From Camarhynchus parvulus (Eukaryota > Chordata > Aves > Passeriformes > Thraupidae), in assembly GCF_901933205.1 (NCBI RefSeq), contig NC_044590.1, positions 4,603,501 to 4,667,500 of the forward strand: a stretch of DNA of 64,000 nucleotides, given 5' to 3'. Below are positions 61,601 to 64,000 of the stretch, piece after piece (position 1 is the first letter of the stretch; the number at the start of each line of letters is the position of its first letter). A program made the translations under genes and the position numbers. The notes below the pieces were generated by a model that saw only the letters and a list, made by a program, of their open reading frames with translations, did not search any database and was not told the origin of the DNA.

Positions 61601-63214
61601 GCTTTGGAGAATAAACTGTAGGCCACCAAACTCATCACAGGTAACTTTCAATCTGCCCCTGCTTTGCTCTTGCTGGTGACTTATCCAGGAGAACATGAGG
61701 AATGGTCCAGGGGACCTTGTTGAGTGCCACTCCTTGGCATAGGAGCAGGCTCTGGCAGTTCTTGCTGCACTGAAATTATACTCCAGCTAGCTGTGCTTTG
61801 GTCCTGTGCTGAAAGCAGCCCTGCTGTGCCTGAGCTGGCACAGGGAATGTGTGCTCAGAGTGCAGCTGGGAATCTGGGGACTCAGCTTAACCAGTCTGGG
61901 AGATCTTTGCACTGAGAGTGGCTGAAATACAGATACACATTCCCTTCTGCTGGCCCTGCTGTTCCAAGACAAACTGCCACAGGGTGCAGTAGCTGGGCAG
62001 CAGGATATTAATTTCAATAGTTTCAGCAAGACTTTTTGGTCTTTCAGGTGTGGGTGGTTTTGTTTTTTCTAAAAATGATGATGTTAAATATCAATATCAT
62101 AGGAAATCTGTCTTAATCTTCACAAGCAAAGACTGCTTGAAAAATGAAAGCTGTGATTTCTGTCCCCATCTGCCCTTTCTTGTTCTTCCCCTCCAACAAA
62201 AAATCCAGCTGGTGTTGAATGAACCTAACTTTGCCTTCGGGGCAGCCAGCAGGGGTTTGACTCAGCAATTTCTCTTGGAAGTTTTGTTGTATCCATTCAT
62301 TGCAAGGTACCCAGCACTGCTTTGCTGGCATAACTTGTGTGTTCTCTTCAATTTGCTTTTCAGATGTACAATTTCACCAGTTTTGCTGTGAGCCTCAATG
62401 AGCTGGAGAAGGGCATGGAGGCAATCCTGGCTCCCACGGACTGCCGGCTACGTCCGGACATCAGGAACATGGAGAACGGGAACATGGGTATGTGTTTGCT
62501 GCAGGAAATACTGGCACTGCAGTGAGTTTTGGGAGGGCTGGATGAAGGGAGGTCAATGCAGGAAACAGTATTCAGTTTCTCATTCTCAGAGCGGCCTTAA
62601 CTCTTTTTCATCCTGTGCACTGAACGTGTTTTTGAACAGTATGTGATGTCTGTTTTCTCCCAGAAGAGCCTGGGAGAGCAGATGCATCCCAGGGCTGCTA
62701 TCCTGTGTTGTGATGTGTTTGCATGTTTGTTAACTTGGGAGGAGCTGCAGATGTGCTCCACTTGCTCTGGAGTTTGTCTGGAGAGACGTGGTGAGCAGAC
62801 ATGCTCTGCTGCTCTGGTGTTTGTCAGAGGAAACACAGGGCCAAATAGTGAAAAAAATCACTCTGTCATTTCCTAATCTGAGTTCTTCCCTGCTGTCTCA
62901 GTGTTTCTGAGAGATAGAACACCAACATTTCAGTTTCAGCTCTGTGTTTGTAGCAGCAACTTCTCTGAAATGAGTTTTAGGTTTTTGTTGCTAAAGACTG
63001 TGTACAGCAAATGCTTTCTTTTGGTTAAATGAATTCTATTTCATTTCTCTGGTCTTTCCTGTGTTTTCTGCATTTTTGTTTCTTTTTTGCTAAATTACCA
63101 ATTTCTCTTGAAACATTGGCTAGATGTGGCAAGCAGAGAGAAGGAGAGACTGGAAGAGAAACAAAGAGCTGCTCGCAAGGAGCGTGCGAAGGACGAAGTG
63201 GAGTGGCACACACG
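46620..63214 (+). CDS. OSBPL2: Oxysterol-binding protein-related protein 2 (ORP2), 3'-partial
   Basis: Twelve coding exons join in frame to 1340 nt (446 codons plus two bases). Human ORP2 has 480 residues, so only the last ~33 codons lie beyond the window. ORP2 is a short ORP without a PH domain. It transfers cholesterol and oxysterols in exchange for phosphoinositides such as PI(4,5)P2 and PI4P, and binds ER VAP proteins. The sequence shows an FFAT-like motif EFYDAVT at 6-12, a hydrophilic acidic linker to about residue 60, then the lipid-transfer domain. That domain carries [13 protein letters not shown] (151-163), the diagnostic EQVSHHPP (175-182, where the two His contact the phosphoinositide headgroup), [10 protein letters not shown] and [10 protein letters not shown]. 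An acidic, variable insert encoded at 61512-61560 differs from human. All junctions are GT-AG and phase-consistent. Identity as OSBPL2 rather than OSBPL1A is supported by the [19 protein letters not shown] start and by HRH3 next door. Confidence 0.96.
46657..51560 (+). other. OSBPL2: OSBPL2 intron, no other feature recognised
   Basis: About 4.9 kb of AT-rich intron that splits the codon just after the FFAT-like motif. No exon or repeat family recognised. Confidence 0.6.
51561..51708 (+). CDS. OSBPL2: OSBPL2 coding exon 2
   Basis: Residues 13-61: [15 protein letters not shown], then a hydrophilic Ser/Glu/Asn-rich linker ending NGIKRHR. The acceptor is TTATACAG and the donor AG|GTAAAC. Confidence 0.93.
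51954..52029 (+). CDS. OSBPL2: OSBPL2 coding exon 3
   Basis: Residues 62-87: [20 protein letters not shown] followed by KCIGL, the lid region at the start of the lipid-binding domain. The acceptor is CATTACAG and the donor CTG|GTAAGT. Confidence 0.94.
53227..53361 (+). CDS. OSBPL2: OSBPL2 coding exon 4
   Basis: Residues 88-132: [20 protein letters not shown] through MEHIYL to LERMQ. The acceptor is TTATGTAG and the donor CAG|GTAAGA; 135 nt, phase 0 at both ends. Confidence 0.95.
54418..54515 (+). CDS. OSBPL2: OSBPL2 coding exon 5
   Basis: Residues 133-164: [20 protein letters not shown] and [12 protein letters not shown], a conserved core of the sterol/phosphoinositide pocket. The donor is AG|GTAGTA. 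Confidence 0.95.
55189..55371 (+). CDS. OSBPL2: OSBPL2 coding exon 6, ORP signature
   Basis: Residues 165-225, containing the family signature EQVSHHPP (175-182) and [18 protein letters not shown]. The acceptor is GTTGCCAG and the donor AA|GTGAGT. Confidence 0.96.
57868..57975 (+). CDS. OSBPL2: OSBPL2 coding exon 7
   Basis: Residues 226-261: [20 protein letters not shown] then KLWLEQYG and EIINH. The acceptor is TTGACAG and the donor AG|GTAATG. Confidence 0.95.
58883..58972 (+). CDS. OSBPL2: OSBPL2 coding exon 8
   Basis: Residues 262-291: [20 protein letters not shown] and RVEGYIQDK. The donor is CA|GTAAGT, leaving a split codon completed by the next exon. Confidence 0.95.
59565..59685 (+). 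CDS. OSBPL2: OSBPL2 coding exon 9, with NAGNAG acceptor
   Basis: Residues 292-332: [15 protein letters not shown], then a basic stretch ending EPKKKS. The acceptor is a tandem gcagcag. The first AG (59564) gives an exon from 59565 and DKHRKKL, the same length as human DKNKKKL; the second (59567) would give DKQKKL, one residue shorter. The donor is TCG|GTAAGG. Confidence 0.92.
59686..61511 (+). other. OSBPL2: OSBPL2 intron with short (CTTC)n run
   Basis: About 1.8 kb. A ctttctttccttccttcc simple repeat lies near 60437-60460; otherwise nothing recognised. Confidence 0.6.
61512..61640 (+). CDS. OSBPL2: OSBPL2 coding exon 10
   Basis: Residues 333-375: an acidic linker ([20 protein letters not shown]), then [11 protein letters not shown] and RPPNSSQ. 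The acceptor is CGTTTCAG and the donor CAG|GTAACT. Confidence 0.95.
62364..62487 (+). CDS. OSBPL2: OSBPL2 coding exon 11
   Basis: Residues 376-416: [19 protein letters not shown] then [18 protein letters not shown]. The acceptor is GCTTTTCAG and the donor G|GTATGT. Confidence 0.95.
63124..63214 (+). CDS. OSBPL2: OSBPL2 coding exon 12 (last in window)
   Basis: Residues 417-446 plus two bases: [20 protein letters not shown] then KDEVEWHTR, a charged amphipathic helix. The acceptor is TTGGCTAG and the donor CG|GTAAGG. The final exon (W-F-Y-P...-DIY in human) is not found before 64000. Confidence 0.93.
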
Positions 63215-64000
63215 GTAAGGGGCAAGGAAGGAGCAATTTGTTTAAGCCTGGAATGGTTGGCTACACTGCTTGAATTGTTTGTATTCAGGACAGCATGTGT
63301 CTGATTACTTCCATGACAGCACAATTTGTAGTGTCACTTAAAGCATTGCTGGGTCAACAATTAAATATGTAGCTGGAAGCCAAAATTGCTGATAAGCCTG
63401 TCCTGGAAAAAATACCTAACAAGAAATGCTGAAACCTGTCATAATTAACTACTGTGGTAATGATGAATTTTTTTAAAACCTACAGAAGTCATGTTTTTAT
63501 TAGAATGAATGTTAAAATGTTGACTGTCATCCTCCTTTAACCAATTCCTGTCCAGCTTTTGGTAGTTGAGCAAGACAATGTGGCCCTCTAGGACCTTTTA
63601 TTTTCACACTCTTTGGATTTCTTGGCTTGGATACTTCAGAAATTGCTTTTTTGATTGCATATTCAAGTGATTTCCGAGTCACAGAGTGCATCAGGGAGTG
63701 ATGTGTGATTTGGCTGCTGCTCCCACAGGGTGCTTTTCACAGCTGCCAGTGCTGTGCAGTCAAGTGTGTGCTCATGGCCAGTTGCTTACTTCAAAGGCAA
63801 GAACTTTGGGATGCTCCATGATTTTATGAAATTCAGAAGAGGAAGCATTCTTTTCCCAAAGCCTGGAGGAGTAGCTACAGATTAATTCCAGTTCATGCCT
63901 TGAAAAATCTCTTCCAGAGAATATAAAAATTGGTTTTGGTTAATGTGGTTAAAAAGTAAGCAGCTGTTGATGTTCTGTGCAGGGCACAGCTCCATAGAAC
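63215..64000 (+). other. OSBPL2: OSBPL2 intron continuing past the window edge
   Basis: No acceptor followed by the expected C-terminal codons is present, so the last exon lies to the right of the window. Confidence 0.75.

Noticed and set aside
12203..63214. Alternative identity as HRH4 plus OSBPL1A
   Set aside because: HRH4 and OSBPL1A are also neighbours in human, but the receptor's TM1-TM3 and C-terminal sequence follow H3, and the ORP begins with the ORP2-specific [17 protein letters not shown] and has no ankyrin or PH region.
1..64000. CRISPR arrays, tRNA/rRNA genes or a bacterial-type gene cluster
   Set aside because: No regularly spaced repeats with unique spacers, no cloverleaf with A/B boxes, and gene structure is plainly that of a vertebrate.

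Overview
The window is vertebrate nuclear DNA, almost certainly from a bird and probably a songbird. Both genes are split by GT-AG introns. CR1-type LINE tails (including ones ending in ATTCTATGA-like repeats) and endogenous-retrovirus LTRs are scattered through AT-rich intergenic DNA, and GC-rich CpG patches mark the gene starts. Two protein-coding genes can be reconstructed exon by exon, and both belong to the segment equivalent to human 20q13.33: HRH3 (minus strand, about 12.2-14.55 kb, complete CDS in three exons) and OSBPL2 (plus strand, first exon about 34.6 kb, coding from 46.62 kb, running off the right edge with only the last coding part missing). They are arranged head to head about 20 kb apart.

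Left part (1-12.2 kb): non-coding, AT-rich sequence with one conspicuous GC-rich island at 2.73-4.4 kb. That island is a broken, intronless copy of SART1 (tri-snRNP splicing factor) on the minus strand, with its own AATAAA and a 12-nt poly(A) tail. Poly(A)-tailed retrocopies are expected to be rare in birds, so this is the most unusual single item in the window. LTR-type repeat sequence lies on both sides of it. The HRH3 3' UTR and its clustered poly(A) signals lie at about 11.86-12.2 kb.

Middle part (12.2-34.4 kb): HRH3, a GC-rich first exon and intron, an unusual degenerate ~80-bp minisatellite directly upstream of its start codon, then a small CpG-rich patch and a possible unassigned minus-strand terminal exon (15.1-15.7 kb). 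The rest is intergenic, with CR1 fragments, a 3 x 44-bp tandem repeat and a cleanly bounded solo LTR with a perfect 6-bp target-site duplication (28.2-28.6 kb).

Right part (34.4-64 kb): OSBPL2. A CpG-island promoter and non-coding exon 1 are followed by a ~12-kb intron holding a GC-rich minisatellite, CR1 fragments and a perfect-period 3 x 54-bp repeat. Twelve coding exons (446 codons plus two bases) then encode the FFAT-like motif and nearly the whole OSBP-related lipid-transfer domain with the EQVSHHPP signature.

HRH3 is a Gi-coupled aminergic receptor, whereas OSBPL2 is a sterol/phosphoinositide transfer protein. Nothing in the sequence suggests they work together, and their neighbourhood is simply conserved synteny. 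I found no CRISPR array, tRNA, rRNA or operon-like system. Apart from the SART1 retrocopy and the repeat structures, the window looks like an ordinary avian locus.
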